Shown: positions 27,164 through 36,413 of the stretch, one piece after another
Numbering within the stretch: position 1 is the stretch's first letter
How the letters are laid out: every line of letters begins with the position of its first letter
Source: Trebonia sp963767685
GTDB taxonomy: Bacteria; Actinomycetota; Actinomycetes; Streptosporangiales; Streptosporangiaceae
NCBI GenBank assembly: GCA_963767685.1
Contig: CAVYEZ010000018.1
Span: 558,001-622,000, forward strand
Reading direction: 5' to 3'
DNA length: 64,000 bases
Notes under the pieces: generated by a model
Database searches by the model: none
Told to the model about the DNA's origin: nothing
Seen by the model: the letters and a program-made list of their open reading frames with translations, nothing else
Program-made: the position numbers and the translations under genes

Positions 27164-27886
27164 GTGACAGATATCAGGGCTATGACGGTCCTGCCCGCCC
27201 GCCGGACCCCGATCACGCTGACGACGGAAGACGGGCTGCGGCTGATCGGCGAGCTCGCGCTGCCCGCGGACCGCGATCCCGCGGCCACGCTTGTCTGCCT
27301 CCACCCGCTGCCGACGCACGGCGGGATGATGGACAGCCACGTCTACCGCAAGGCGGCGAACCGGCTGCCCGCGCTCGCCGACGTGGCCGTGCTCCGCTTC
27401 AACACCCGGGGCACCGTATCCGAGCAGGGCAAGAGCGAGGGCGAGTTCGGCGCGGGCGAGACGGAGCGGTACGACGTGGCCGCCGCGGTCGAGTACGCCG
27501 TCGCGGCGGGCCTGCCGGAGATCTGGCTGCTCGGCTGGTCGTTCGGCACTGAGCTGGCGCTCCGCTGGGGCCTGCTGCCCGGAGTCCGGGGCGGCATCCT
27601 GCTGTCACCGCCGCTGCGCCGGGCCTCCGACGCCGACCTGGACGCCTGGGCGGCCGCGGGCAGGCCGCTGACCGTCCTGGTACCCGAGTTCGACGACTAC
27701 CTGCGCCCCGACGAGGCGCGGACGCGGTTCGCCCGGGTACCCAAGGCGGACGTGATCGGCGTGCCGGGCGCCAAGCACCTGTGGGTGGGTGAGAACTACG
27801 TCCGCACCGTGCTCAACGAGATCGTCCGGACGGTCAACCCGACCGCGCTCACCGACGGCGCCCTGCCCACGTTCTGGAACGAATGA
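27164..27886 (+). CDS. Alpha/beta hydrolase
   Basis: 240 residues. The oxyanion region CLHPLPTHGG, nucleophile elbow GWSFG (in LLGWSFGTELAL), Asp in PEFDDYLRP and His in GAKHLWVGE make a complete Ser-Asp-His triad in order. It most resembles the small dienelactone hydrolase/YcjY-like branch. GTG start 22 bp behind the small Cys/His gene, so the two probably share a transcript. Substrate unknown. Confidence 0.85.
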   Translation: MTDIRAMTVLPARRTPITLTTEDGLRLIGELALPADRDPAATLVCLHPLPTHGGMMDSHVYRKAANRLPALADVAVLRFNTRGTVSEQGKSEGEFGAGETERYDVAAAVEYAVAAGLPEIWLLGWSFGTELALRWGLLPGVRGGILLSPPLRRASDADLDAWAAAGRPLTVLVPEFDDYLRPDEARTRFARVPKADVIGVPGAKHLWVGENYVRTVLNEIVRTVNPTALTDGALPTFWNE

Positions 27887-27904
27887 ACCGGCCTGCCGGC
27901 CCTT

Positions 27905-28065
27905 TTGGTCTTGTGGCCCCCACGGTCGGAATGAGCTGTGCCTGGGTGCCTCAAGGCCACTAGACACGTCCGTATGTGCCACAAGGCCGGAATATTCCGA
28001 TCACGTGTGCCACAAGGCCGGAAATGGCAGCCGGCTCCGGGGCACCCAAGGCCAGAATGGCAGGC
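27905..28065 (+). repeat. CAAGGCC-motif cluster
   Basis: Degenerate copies of the (T)GTGCCNCAAGGCC motif between two convergent genes, for example GTGCCTCAAGGCC, TGTGCCACAAGGCC (twice, each followed by GGAA) and GGCACCCAAGGCC. Same family as 3908-4109. Confidence 0.7.
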
Positions 28066-28083
28066 ATCCTGGCCATCCAAAGC

Positions 28084-28125
28084 AAGCCGGAGGCCTGGAC
28101 TCATGCGAGTCCAGGCCTCCGGCTT
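28084..28125. terminator. Bidirectional terminator between hydrolase and DivIVA-like gene
   Basis: Perfect 18-bp inverted repeat (arms 28084-28101 and 28108-28125) with a 6-nt loop CATGCG; A and T at the outer ends give short T runs in both directions. It lies between convergent genes. Confidence 0.85.
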
Positions 28126-28152
28126 AACGATTCCCGCCCGGGACCCCGGGTC

Positions 28153-28311
28153 TTACTCGGTCCACCAGTCTTCTTCGCTGGCCTGGCCCTCACCGGCCGG
28201 GCCGGCGGCGGGCCGCGGCGCGGAGCCGTTCCCCGCGGGGCGGGAGACCGGGGCCGCCGCGACGGGCGCGCTCTCCACCGCCGACTTGGGCGGCGCCGTC
28301 GCCATGGCCGG
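28153..28311 (-). other. Probable true C-terminus of the DivIVA-like protein, in another frame
   Basis: Reads MATAPPKSAVESAPVAAAPV and ends GQASEEDWWTE, a Pro/Ala linker with an acidic-aromatic end, unlike the codon-shifted tail in the annotated frame. Moving from one frame to the other requires one base too many or two too few near 28311. Confidence 0.6.
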
Positions 28312-29470
28312 CGTCCGCCGGCAGCTGGATGCCGAGCTGGCCGCCGAGCAGCTGGCGCACCTGGGCCAGGTGCGTGGTGATGTTGTCCTTCTGGCGGGTG
28401 AGCTCGTCGACCTCGCGCTGCGAGGCGACCCGGCGACGGTCGGCGTCGGCCTTGGTCTCGGACAGCAGTTGGTCCGCCTGCGCCTTGGCCTGCGCGACGA
28501 TCTGGTCGGCGTTCTTCTTCGCGTTCGACACGAGCTGCCGGGCGTGCTGGTCGGCGTCCCGGCGGGTCTGGTCGGCCTGCGCCGATGCCTTCGCCGCCCG
28601 CTGCTCGGCCGTGGAGGCACGCTGCTCGGCCTCGGAGACCAGCTTCTGGGTGGCAGCCTGGGCGGCGGCGAGCCGCTCGGCCTCCTGGCGCTCGGACTCC
28701 TCGCGGCGGGAGGCGAGCTGGATCTCGAACTCGGCCTCGGCCTGCGCCCGCTGCGCCTCGCTCTCCTCCAGGATGCGCTGCGCCTGCGACCGCATCTCGT
28801 CGGCCTGGCGCTTGGAGGTGGTGAGGATCTCGTCGCGCTCCCGCTTGGCCGCCGCCTTGAGCTGCGCCACCTCGCGCTCGGTGGTGGTGCGCAGCTTGGC
28901 GATGTCCCGCTCGGTGGAGGCGCGCTTCTCCGCGACCTCGTGGTCGGCGGTGGCGCGCAGCTTGGCGACCTCGCGCTCGGTGGTGGAAGTCAGCTCGTCC
29001 GCCTCGCGGCGGGCGGTGGTGCGGATCGAGTCGGCCTCGCGCTCAGCGGCGCCGCGCACGTCGTCAGACTCGCGCTTGGCGTTGGCGCGCAGCTCGGCGG
29101 CCTCGTTCTCGGCCGCGGCCCGCAGCTCAGCGCCGTCAACCTTGGCGGCCGCCTTGATCTCGTTGGCCTCGGACCGCGCGGCCTGCACGAGCTCGGTCGC
29201 CTGCTCCTCGGCGAGCCGCAGCAGCTGCTCAATGCGCGCGCCAAGCCCGGAGTAGGTCGGACGTTCCTGCTCTTGGATCTGCCGCTGCGCGTCCTGGAGG
29301 TCGCGCCGGGCGCCGGCCGCGTCCTCCTGGTGCCTGCGCACCTCGCTGGCGAGCTGGCGGATGTGCTCGTCGACCTGATGCGGATCGTAGCCGCGCATCA
29401 CCTTGGCGAAGTCGCGCGGCGGGGTCTCTTCGAAGAAGCTCGTCAGCTGAGCGTCAATGTCCGATTGCAT
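28190..29470 (-). CDS. DivIVA-domain coiled-coil protein (Scy/FilP-like), C-terminus frame-disrupted
   Basis: Cytoskeletal, polar-growth-type protein. The N-terminal DivIVA part (FFEETPPRDFAKVMRGYDPHQ) is followed by about 330 residues of continuous coiled coil rich in Ala, Glu, Arg with 12- to 14-residue periodicity such as TTEREVAKLRATAD. As it stands the frame ends at 28190 in a Arg/Gly/Ala-rich tail that looks like out-of-frame translation. The neighbouring frame (to 28153) gives a more natural acidic end. A one-base indel near 28311 is likely. The 426-residue figure is therefore provisional. Confidence 0.8.
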   Translation of the reverse strand: MQSDIDAQLTSFFEETPPRDFAKVMRGYDPHQVDEHIRQLASEVRRHQEDAAGARRDLQDAQRQIQEQERPTYSGLGARIEQLLRLAEEQATELVQAARSEANEIKAAAKVDGAELRAAAENEAAELRANAKRESDDVRGAAEREADSIRTTARREADELTSTTEREVAKLRATADHEVAEKRASTERDIAKLRTTTEREVAQLKAAAKRERDEILTTSKRQADEMRSQAQRILEESEAQRAQAEAEFEIQLASRREESERQEAERLAAAQAATQKLVSEAEQRASTAEQRAAKASAQADQTRRDADQHARQLVSNAKKNADQIVAQAKAQADQLLSETKADADRRRVASQREVDELTRQKDNITTHLAQVRQLLGGQLGIQLPADAGHGDGAAQVGGGERARRGGPGLPPRGERLRAAARRRPGR

Positions 29471-29747
29471 ATGGGCCTAATCCAAGCTAGACGGGGGACG
29501 GCAGGCGGGGCCAAGGGGCGGGAAGATGGTCTCGCCAGTGAGAGGCAATCTACTCCGCCTCCGCCGGGTCTGCGGGTGCTTCGACGTTCCTGCACAGGCA
29601 GAAACCCGGGGGGTTCATCTACCACCAAGTCTAAAGGTCACAAAGGTCCCATGCGTCCCTCAGGCCCCTGGATTTAGTCACGTTTCATGCGCCTCAGAAG
29701 CCCGCAAAACGGTGCAATCGATCGCAAGATGCGGGGCCTTGGGGTGA

Positions 29748-30158
29748 TCAGCGTAGCGGCTGCACAAGTTCCGTCAAAACGCCCCCAAGGTCCCCAGGGT
29801 GGAGGAACGCGATCGACGCGCCAAGCGACCCGTGCCGGGGCCGCGAGTCGATCAGCCGGACGCCCGTCGCGCCGATCTCCGCGAGCGCCGCCGTCACGTC
29901 CGCCACCGCGTACCCCACGTGGTGCATGCCCTCGCCGCGCCGCTCGAGGAACTTCCCGACCGGCGTGTCCGGCGCTAGCGGCTCGAGCAGCTGCACGTAG
30001 GACGACCCGGACGACGTGGCGAGCATCGCCTCCCTGACGCCCTGCTCGGCGTTGGTCTCCAGACTCGCCACCGTGAGCCCGAACACGCTCACGTACCGCT
30101 CGACGGCGGCGTCCAGGTTCCGGCAGGCGATACCCACGTGATCGATAGTCAGCAGCAT
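29748..30158 (-). CDS. mce: Methylmalonyl-CoA epimerase
   Basis: Interconverts (2R)- and (2S)-methylmalonyl-CoA. 136 residues, glyoxalase/vicinal-oxygen-chelate fold. Metal ligands are visible as His7 (TIDHVGIACRN), the His of GMHHVGYAV and the Glu of GGVLTELVQP. Start MLLTIDH at 30158; the frame extends upstream only as shadow. It is divergent from the thiolase with a 48-bp gap, the arrangement seen for Rv1322A/fadA4. Confidence 0.94.
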   Translation of the reverse strand: MLLTIDHVGIACRNLDAAVERYVSVFGLTVASLETNAEQGVREAMLATSSGSSYVQLLEPLAPDTPVGKFLERRGEGMHHVGYAVADVTAALAEIGATGVRLIDSRPRHGSLGASIAFLHPGDLGGVLTELVQPLR

Positions 30159-30206
30159 GATGGGTATCGTGACATACAAGGCGATGTAAACAGCTAGGAG
30201 GGCCCC

Positions 30207-31391
30207 ATGGGTGACCGTGACCCAGTGATCATCGGCGGCGCGCGGACGGGGATCGGGCGGCTTCTCGGCGGCCTCGCCGGCTTCAGCGCGGCCGACCTCG
30301 GCGGGTTCGCGATCAAGGGCGCGCTCGACCGCGCCAACGTGCGGGCCGACCAGGTCGACTACGTGATCATGGGACACGTGCTGCAGGCGGGCGCCGGGCA
30401 GATCACCGCGCGGCAGGCCGCGGTGAAGGCGGGCATCCCGATGACGACCCCGGCCACCGTGGTCAACAAGGTCTGCCTGTCCGGCCTCGACGCGATCGCC
30501 CAGGCGGCGGACCTGATCAGGCTCGGCGAGTTCGACGTGATCGTGGCCGGCGGCATGGAGTCGATGACCAACGCGCCGCACCTGCTGAAGAACTCCCGCA
30601 AGGGCTACAAGTACGGCGCGGTCGAGATGCTGGACTCGATGGCCCTCGACGGGCTGACCGACGCGTTCGACGGGCTCTCGATGGGCGAGTCCACCGAGCG
30701 GCACAACGCGAAGCTGGACATCTCCCGGGCGGACCAGGACGAGTTCGCCGCCCGCTCGCAGCAGCGGGCCGCCCGGGCCACGAAGGACGGGCTGCTCCGC
30801 GAGGAGATCATCCCCGTCGAGGTCAAGTCGCGCAAAGAGACGATCTTCTTCGAGACCGACGAGGGCATCCGCGGCGACACGACCGCGGAGTCCCTCGCGA
30901 AGCTCCCCGCGGCCTTCGGCAGGGAAGGCACGATCACGGCCGGCTCCTCATCGCAGATCTCCGACGGCGCCGCCGCCCTGGTCGTGACGAGCCGCAAGAA
31001 GGCGGAGGAGCTGGGCGCCACCGTGCTGGCCGAAGTGGGCGCGTTCGGCACGGTCGCGGGCCCGGACAACAGCTTGCACTCCCAGCCCTCGAACGCGATC
31101 AAGAAGGCGCTCGGTAAGGCCGGCCGCGACGTGGGCGACCTGGACCTCATCGAGATCAACGAGGCGTTCGCCGCCGTCGGCATCGCGTCCATGCGCGAGC
31201 TCGGCGTCGACCCGGAGATCGTGAACGTCAACGGCGGCGCGATCGCCGTCGGCCACCCGCTCGGCGCGTCCGGCGCGCGGATCGCGCTGACGCTCATCTA
31301 CGAGCTGCGCCGCCGCGGCGGCGGGCTCGGCGCGGCGGCGCTGTGCGGCGGCGGCGGCCAGGGCTCGGCGCTCCTGCTCCAAACCCCGTGA
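30207..31391 (+). CDS. Acetyl-CoA acetyltransferase (thiolase)
   Basis: 394 residues. Catalytic residues are Cys90 (NKVCLSGLDA), His350 (GHPLGASGAR) and Cys380 (ALCGGGGQGSA). AGGAGGG lies before the ATG. Biosynthetic or degradative thiolysis of acetoacetyl-CoA; it stands where fadA4 is in mycobacteria. The 126-bp repeat array begins 12 bp behind the stop. Confidence 0.95.
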   Translation: MGDRDPVIIGGARTGIGRLLGGLAGFSAADLGGFAIKGALDRANVRADQVDYVIMGHVLQAGAGQITARQAAVKAGIPMTTPATVVNKVCLSGLDAIAQAADLIRLGEFDVIVAGGMESMTNAPHLLKNSRKGYKYGAVEMLDSMALDGLTDAFDGLSMGESTERHNAKLDISRADQDEFAARSQQRAARATKDGLLREEIIPVEVKSRKETIFFETDEGIRGDTTAESLAKLPAAFGREGTITAGSSSQISDGAAALVVTSRKKAEELGATVLAEVGAFGTVAGPDNSLHSQPSNAIKKALGKAGRDVGDLDLIEINEAFAAVGIASMRELGVDPEIVNVNGGAIAVGHPLGASGARIALTLIYELRRRGGGLGAAALCGGGGQGSALLLQTP

Positions 31392-31402
31392 GCCAAAGGA
31401 CG

Positions 31403-31935
31403 CGCGCGGAGGCGAACGGGGGAAACATTGAGCGCGAGCCGAAGCGCGCGCCCCTGTCCCCCGGACTGAGGAGCGAGGGAGCGACGAGGGAGCGGACGAG
31501 TGACGAGGGAGGAGGCAGGGGTCCCGAGCGCGCGGAGGCGAGCGCGGGAAACACTTGAGCGCGAGCCGAAGCGCGCGCCCCTGTCCCCCGGACTGAGGAG
31601 CGAGGGAGCGACGAGGGAGCGGACGAGTGACGAGGGAGGAGGCAGGGGTCCCGAGCGCGCGGAGGCGAGCGCGGGAAACATTGAGCGCGAGCCGAAGCGC
31701 GCGCCCCTGTCCCCCGGACTGAGGAGCGAGGGAGCGACGAGGGAGCGGACGAGTGACGAGGGAGGAGGCAGGGGTCCCGAGCGCGCGGAGGCGAGCGCGG
31801 GAAACACCTGAGCGCGAGCCGAAGCGCGCGCCCCTGTCCCCCGGACTGAGGAGCGAGGGAGCGACGAGGGAGCGGACGAGTGACGAGGGAGGAGGCAGGG
31901 GTCCCGAGCGCGCGGAGGCGAGCGCGGGAAACACT
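31403..31935 (+). repeat. Array of four 126/127-bp repeats plus a truncated copy
   Basis: Full copies start at 31430, 31557, 31683 and 31810 (lengths 127, 126, 127, 126); a truncated copy occupies 31403-31429. The unit begins GAGCGCGAGCCGAAGCGCGC, contains alternating GAGGGAGCGACGAGG blocks and ends GCGCGGGAAACACT. Copies are almost identical. Single or decayed copies lie at 35876-36388 and 60236-60384 (reverse) and 48069-48196 (same direction). The array's last base directly precedes the conserved part of meaB. Confidence 0.92.
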
Positions 31936-32919
31936 GTCGACATCGCCGGCCAGGTCCGGGCCGGGAACAAGCGCGCCCTGGCCCGGGTGATCTCGTGGGT
32001 GGAGAACGGGGACCCCCGCCTCCGTTCGGTCGTGAAGGACCTGAAGCCGGCGGCGGCCGGCACCCGCGTGATCGGCCTGACCGGCGCGCCCGGGGCGGGT
32101 AAGTCCACGGTCACCAGCGCGCTGGTGCGGGCGTTCCGCGCGCGCGGCAACCGGGTCGCGGTGCTCGCGGTGGACCCGTCCTCGCCGTTCACCGGGGGCG
32201 CGCTGCTCGGTGACCGGGTGCGGATGCAGGAGCACGCGACCGACGACGGGGTGTTCATCCGGTCGATGGGCAGCCGCGGGCAGCTCGGCGGGCTCGCCGC
32301 GGCGGCGCCGCAGGCGATCCGGGTGCTGGCGGCGGCCGGCTACGAGGTCATCCTGGTCGAGACCGTCGGGGTCGGCCAGGCGGAGGTGGAGATCGCGTCG
32401 GCGGCCGACAGCACGGTCGTGCTCGTGGTGCCCGGCATGGGCGACTCCATCCAGGCGGCGAAGGCGGGCCTGCTCGAGGTCGCCGACGTCCTCGTCGTGA
32501 ACAAGGCGGACCGGCCGGACACCCAGGCGACGCTTCGCGACCTGCGGGCAATGGTCAACCTGGCCAAGGGCGAGTGGAAGCCGCCGATCGCGGCGACGGT
32601 CGCGACCGCCGGCGAGGGCGTCGATGACCTGCTCGGCGCGCTCGACAAGCACGACGCCTGGCTGGAGTCGAGCGGCGAGCGGTCGCGGCGGCGGCTCGCC
32701 CGGGCGCGCGACGAGGTGCGCGCGATCGCGCTCGGCGCGCTGGCGACGCGGCTCGCCGTCCCCGACGAGCTCGCCGCCCGGGTGGCCGAGGGCCGGTGCG
32801 ACCCGGCCGCGGCGGCCGCGGAACTGCTCGCCGCCACGGTGGTCGTCAAGGATTTATCCGAACGGGTGCGTGGTTCCCGCTCCCGGCCGCAAGTCGCCGT
32901 TCGGGGCTTGTCGGCCTAA
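31753..32919 (+). CDS. meaB: MeaB/ArgK-type GTPase, chaperone of B12-dependent acyl-CoA mutase
   Basis: G3E-family GTPase that protects and reloads the B12 mutase. The P-loop is GAPGAGKS (residues 111-118), with VDPSSPFTGGALLGDR, ETVGVGQAEVEIA (switch) and NKADRPD. Conserved homology starts at Val62 (VDIAGQVRAGNKRALA, base 31936). Everything before it is encoded by the repeat array: the only in-frame ATG, GTG or TTG upstream is GTG 31753 in copy 3, so either the protein has a 61-residue repeat-derived tail or the native start was lost. It is followed 10 bp later by a MarR gene. Confidence 0.88.
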   Translation: MTREEAGVPSARRRARETPEREPKRAPLSPGLRSEGATRERTSDEGGGRGPERAEASAGNTVDIAGQVRAGNKRALARVISWVENGDPRLRSVVKDLKPAAAGTRVIGLTGAPGAGKSTVTSALVRAFRARGNRVAVLAVDPSSPFTGGALLGDRVRMQEHATDDGVFIRSMGSRGQLGGLAAAAPQAIRVLAAAGYEVILVETVGVGQAEVEIASAADSTVVLVVPGMGDSIQAAKAGLLEVADVLVVNKADRPDTQATLRDLRAMVNLAKGEWKPPIAATVATAGEGVDDLLGALDKHDAWLESSGERSRRRLARARDEVRAIALGALATRLAVPDELAARVAEGRCDPAAAAAELLAATVVVKDLSERVRGSRSRPQVAVRGLSA

Positions 32920-32929
32920 GGTGTCCGGT

Positions 32930-33436
32930 GTGTCCAGAGAGCTTGGCCTGCCCTTCGACCCGATCGACCGCGCGGCGCGGATATGGGAGCGCCGGTTCGG
33001 GCCGTCGTCGGCCATGGCGGCGGTCACCTCGATCATGCGCGCGCAACAGCTGCTGCTCGCCGAACTCGACGCGATCCTCCGCCCGCACGGGCTCACCTTC
33101 GCCCGCTACGAGGCCCTCGTCCTGCTGTCGTTCAGCCGCGAGGGCGCGCTGCCGCTGCGGGTGATGGGGGAGCGGCTGATGGTCCACCCGACCTCGGTGA
33201 CCAACACGATCGACCGCCTGGAGGCGGCCGGCATGGTGGTCCGCAAGCCCAACCCCGCCGACGGCCGCGGGCGCCTGGCCGAGATCACCGGCCCGGGCCG
33301 GGACGCGGTCCACGTGGCGACCCGCGACCTGATGGCGGCCGAGTTCGGCCTCTCGGGTTACTCGGAGCCCGACCGTGAAGCCCTGTTCACCCTGCTCCGC
33401 TCGCTGCGGCTGTCGGCCGGCGACTTCACCGGCTAG
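32930..33436 (+). CDS. MarR-family transcriptional regulator
   Basis: 168 residues from GTG 32930. The winged-helix core shows LTFARYEALVLLSFSREG, LPLRVMGERLMVHPTSVTNT (recognition helix) and LEAAGMVVRKPNPADGR (wing). Ten bases behind meaB, so it probably shares the operon and may regulate the acyl-CoA block; the palindromes at 36414-36446 are a candidate target, but nothing here links them. Confidence 0.88.
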   Translation: MSRELGLPFDPIDRAARIWERRFGPSSAMAAVTSIMRAQQLLLAELDAILRPHGLTFARYEALVLLSFSREGALPLRVMGERLMVHPTSVTNTIDRLEAAGMVVRKPNPADGRGRLAEITGPGRDAVHVATRDLMAAEFGLSGYSEPDREALFTLLRSLRLSAGDFTG

Positions 33437-33480
33437 CGCTGGCCCGGGTTAGCGCTGGCCTGGGTCAGCTCTGGCCCGGG

Positions 33481-34993
33481 TTAGCTCTGAATCGGCTGGA
33501 CGGTCCAGGTCTGGCCGCCGTTGCTAGTCATCCAGATCGCGTGCAGGTCGGGATTGCCGCCAAGAGCCACTCCCTGCGTGGCGCTGGTCATGCCCACGTA
33601 CGTGAACCCGTAGGTCTTACCGGACGAGTCGGACAGGCTCGCCGCCTGCCACTGGGTCGCGCTCGCGGGGAGCAGGTAGATGCCGCCGCCTTGCCCGCCG
33701 CTGCGATTGAACGCGGCGAGGATGAGGGTGCCGTCTGGCAATGAGGTGAGTGACGCGGGCACGGTCGTGGCGGGCATTGACGCGACGCCGGCCTGCTCGG
33801 TCCAGGTGGCTCCGTTGTCGTTCGACCCGTAGACGGAGGTGGTGCCCGCCGTTCCCTGGTAACAGACCATGGCCAGCCGCGATCCGCCCGCGGACGACGT
33901 GCCGTCCGGCGTCAGCAGCAGCGCCTGCGGCCGCGCCGCCGCCGGTCCCCGGTCCCGGGGTGCACGGCAGGGCCGTCACCTTGTGCCAGGCGGTCCCGTC
34001 GAGGGGGCCGGCGTACAGCGTGCCGTCCGGCGCGACCAGGTAGCCGGTCGCGGGCTGGGTGCCCGTCGCGCCGGCGAGTTCGAGTATCGCGGAGTCGGCC
34101 TGGCCGGTGGCCTGCGTGAAGTCAGCGGTCCCGCCGGTGAGGTCGGCCGGGACGCCGCCGACCGGCACCCAGTCGTCGCTGCCGACCGTGGCGGTCTTCA
34201 GCGTGTACTTCGTGCAGGCGGCGTCGGCGTTTCCGTCAATGTTCGTGCAGTCGGCGAACAACGCGTACGCGCGGCCGTCGATCGTCTCCAGTTGCGGGAC
34301 GGACAGGCCGCTGGTGTTCACCTGGTGCCAGTTCGTCCCGCCGTTGTCCGTCGCCCACAACTCGGGGCCGAACGCCCAGCCGTACGTCGCGTTCAGGAAC
34401 CGCAGGCCGGTGACATCCGTCGTGGTCGGCGCGGGCACGCCCGACCAGGTCTGGCCGCTGTCGTGGGTGACCGCGATCGACGTGCAGACGGACGAGTTCT
34501 GCTGGGCGCCGCAGTGCCCGGCGGTCCCGGCGGGGCCCAGGACCCACCCGGTGGACAGCGAGTCCCAGGTCACCGAGTAGGGCTGGAAATTGGCCGGCAG
34601 CCAGCCGGGGGAATTCGGGCCGGTCGCGCTCGCGGCGCTGCTGGCGGCGGGCGCGGGCGAGCCGGACGCGCCGCTGGTCGCCGACGGGCTCGGCTCCTTA
34701 TTGGCGGTCCCGAGCGTGGTCTGCGTCGGTGCGGTGGTTGAGTTCCCCGGCCCGGCGGCCAGGCCCGCGCTCGTGGACGGGGTGTTCAGGTGCAGGGACA
34801 TGCCCACCGGCACCGCGACGCCGATCAGGGCGGCGACCGCGGCGGCGCCCGCCAGTGAGACGACCGCCTTGCGGATCCGGCGGCGCCTGGCTCGCCTGGC
34901 GATCAGCTCGAACGTGCCCGGGGGCGGCGGCAGCGGCCGGACCTGCTGGTTCAGCCAGCGGTCGAGCGGGTCAAGCCCATTGTCAGCTGGCAT
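33481..34993 (-). pseudogene. Membrane-anchored beta-propeller protein, frameshifted
   Basis: The first frame (34993 to about 33950) gives a short cytoplasmic start, one membrane helix (AVVSLAGAAAVAALIGVAVP), a Ser/Thr/Pro/Ala linker and BNR/YCF48-like blades (SIAVTHDSGQTWSGVP, ELWATDNGGTNWHQV). It then degenerates into Arg/His-rich sequence. The blades resume in another frame: GSNDNGATWTEQAG and IWMTSNGGQTWTVQ, ending at 33481. One base too many or two too few near 33945 explains it. The ATG overlaps the end of the sigma factor gene by 11 bp. It may be a sigma-linked sensor in analogy with anti-sigma partners; that is inference. Confidence 0.8.
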
Positions 34994-35642
34994 CGGTCGT
35001 CCCCCTGCCGCGCCGCTCCCCGCGGCCCGTGTTGTGGCCCGGGTCGCCCTGCGTTCCGTTGGCGTCGGCCGGCCGCTGGATCGGCATGGGCCCAGTGGCC
35101 TGCTTGGCCAGCGCTTCCTTCAGCTTTGCCCGGGCATGGTACAGGTCCGCCTTGATCGTGCCCTCGGGCTTCTTCAGCTGCGCGGCGATCTCCCTGACCC
35201 CGAACCCGGCATAGTAATGCAGCAGGAAGGGCTCGCGCAGCCGGGCGGGCAGCGCCGCCAGCAACTCCCTGATGTGCACGTCCTGCGACGGGTCGAAGTA
35301 CGGCTCGGGGTCGCTGCCCGCCGCCGCCTTGCTGAAGGCGCGGCGCTCCCGCTCCATCTTCCGCCAGTGGTCGCGGACCAGGTTCGTGGCGATCATGTAA
35401 AGGTAGCTTTGCGGGCTGTCGAGCTTGTCGATGCTCGTCCACTTCGACAGCAGCCGCACGAACGCCTCCGAGGCGATCTCGTGCGCGGTATCGTCGTCGT
35501 CCACCAGTCGCCTGACCCAGCCCGCGAGCTTAGGGTAATGAGCGGCGAACAACTGCTCGGCCAGAACCTGCCGCGCGCCCGTGCCCGAGGTCCCGGTGAC
35601 AATGGCGTAGGGTCCGGTCTCCGCCCCCGCGTCCGTGCCCAC
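34983..35642 (-). CDS. ECF-type RNA polymerase sigma factor
   Basis: 219 residues from GTG 35642, which has GGAGG 7 nt upstream; the longer open frame to 35726 is less likely. Region 2 is HYPKLAGWVRRLVDDDDTAH with YLYMIATNLVRDHWRK; region 4 is LPARLREPFLLHYYAGFGVR followed by the helix-turn-helix EIAAQLKKPEGTIKADLYHA. It overlaps the start of the beta-propeller gene, a typical sigma/regulator pair layout. A 10-bp palindrome TGACATGTCA lies at 35726-35735. Confidence 0.92.
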   Translation of the reverse strand: MGTDAGAETGPYAIVTGTSGTGARQVLAEQLFAAHYPKLAGWVRRLVDDDDTAHEIASEAFVRLLSKWTSIDKLDSPQSYLYMIATNLVRDHWRKMERERRAFSKAAAGSDPEPYFDPSQDVHIRELLAALPARLREPFLLHYYAGFGVREIAAQLKKPEGTIKADLYHARAKLKEALAKQATGPMPIQRPADANGTQGDPGHNTGRGERRGRGTTDAS

Positions 35643-35875
35643 CGGCCCGCCTCCTCGCCGCCCCGTTCGTGGTGCCCCTATGGAGATTGTGGCCGCCAAA
35701 GCCGCACCCCCGCCACCGACGGACATGACATGTCACCAGCCTGTGGCCCATCGAGGGTACCTGTGGGATACATCGGCAGCTTCCACACTTTCGCGGCGGC
35801 GGATGGCCCGTTATCCGGAACCGCACCTTAAGACGCCGCACCGACCCGTGCGGTTGTGATGCTTTCCCCGCACTG

Positions 35876-36388
35876 TGTTTCCCGCGCTCACTCTGCCAGC
35901 CCCGCTCGCCTCGGCGCGCCCTGAGGGCGGCCTGTGCTCCCTCGTCGCACTGTGCTTCCCCCGCTCGCCTCCGCGCGCCCGAGGCCGGCGTTTCTCCCTC
36001 GTCGGTCAGTCGCTCGTACTGTGTTTCCCCGCTCGCCTCCGCGCGCCCTGAGGGCGGCCTGTGCTCCCTCGTCGCTCAGTCGCTCGTACTGTGTTTCCCC
36101 GCTCGCCTCCGGGCGCTCGGGACCCCTGTCTTCTCCCTCGTCACTCGTCCGCTCGTTCCTCGCTCCCTCCCTCCTCAGTCCGAGGACAGGGGCGCGCCCT
36201 TCGGCTCGCGGGGAGGCTCCCTCGCTCCTCAGTCCGCGCAGGCCGCCGGCGCGCTTCGGCTCGCGGGCAGGCTCCCTCCTTCTACAGTCCAAAAACGCCG
36301 GCGCGCGCTTCGGCTCGCAGGCAGGCTCCCTCGTCGCTCCCTCCCTCCTCAGTCCGGGGGCAGGGGCACGCGCTCAGGGTCTCCCGCA
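35876..36388 (-). repeat. Decayed array of the 126-bp repeat, reverse orientation
   Basis: Runs of GTTTCCCGCTCGCCTCCGCG, CTCCCTCGTCGCTC and CTTCGGCTCGCG segments are the complement of the 126-bp unit in several partial copies (for example at 35876, 36026, 36091, and a fuller one at 36091-36215). They fill most of the 828-bp gap between the sigma factor and the mutase; 35643-35875 carries the sigma factor upstream region. Confidence 0.8.
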
Positions 36389-36413
36389 TCCGGGGTGGCT
36401 GGCGGGAATTTGC

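Noticed and set aside
31298..32258. Minus-strand ORFs with repeated peptide units in the 126-bp array
   Set aside because: The apparent peptide repeats only mirror the DNA repeat and run into antisense of meaB.
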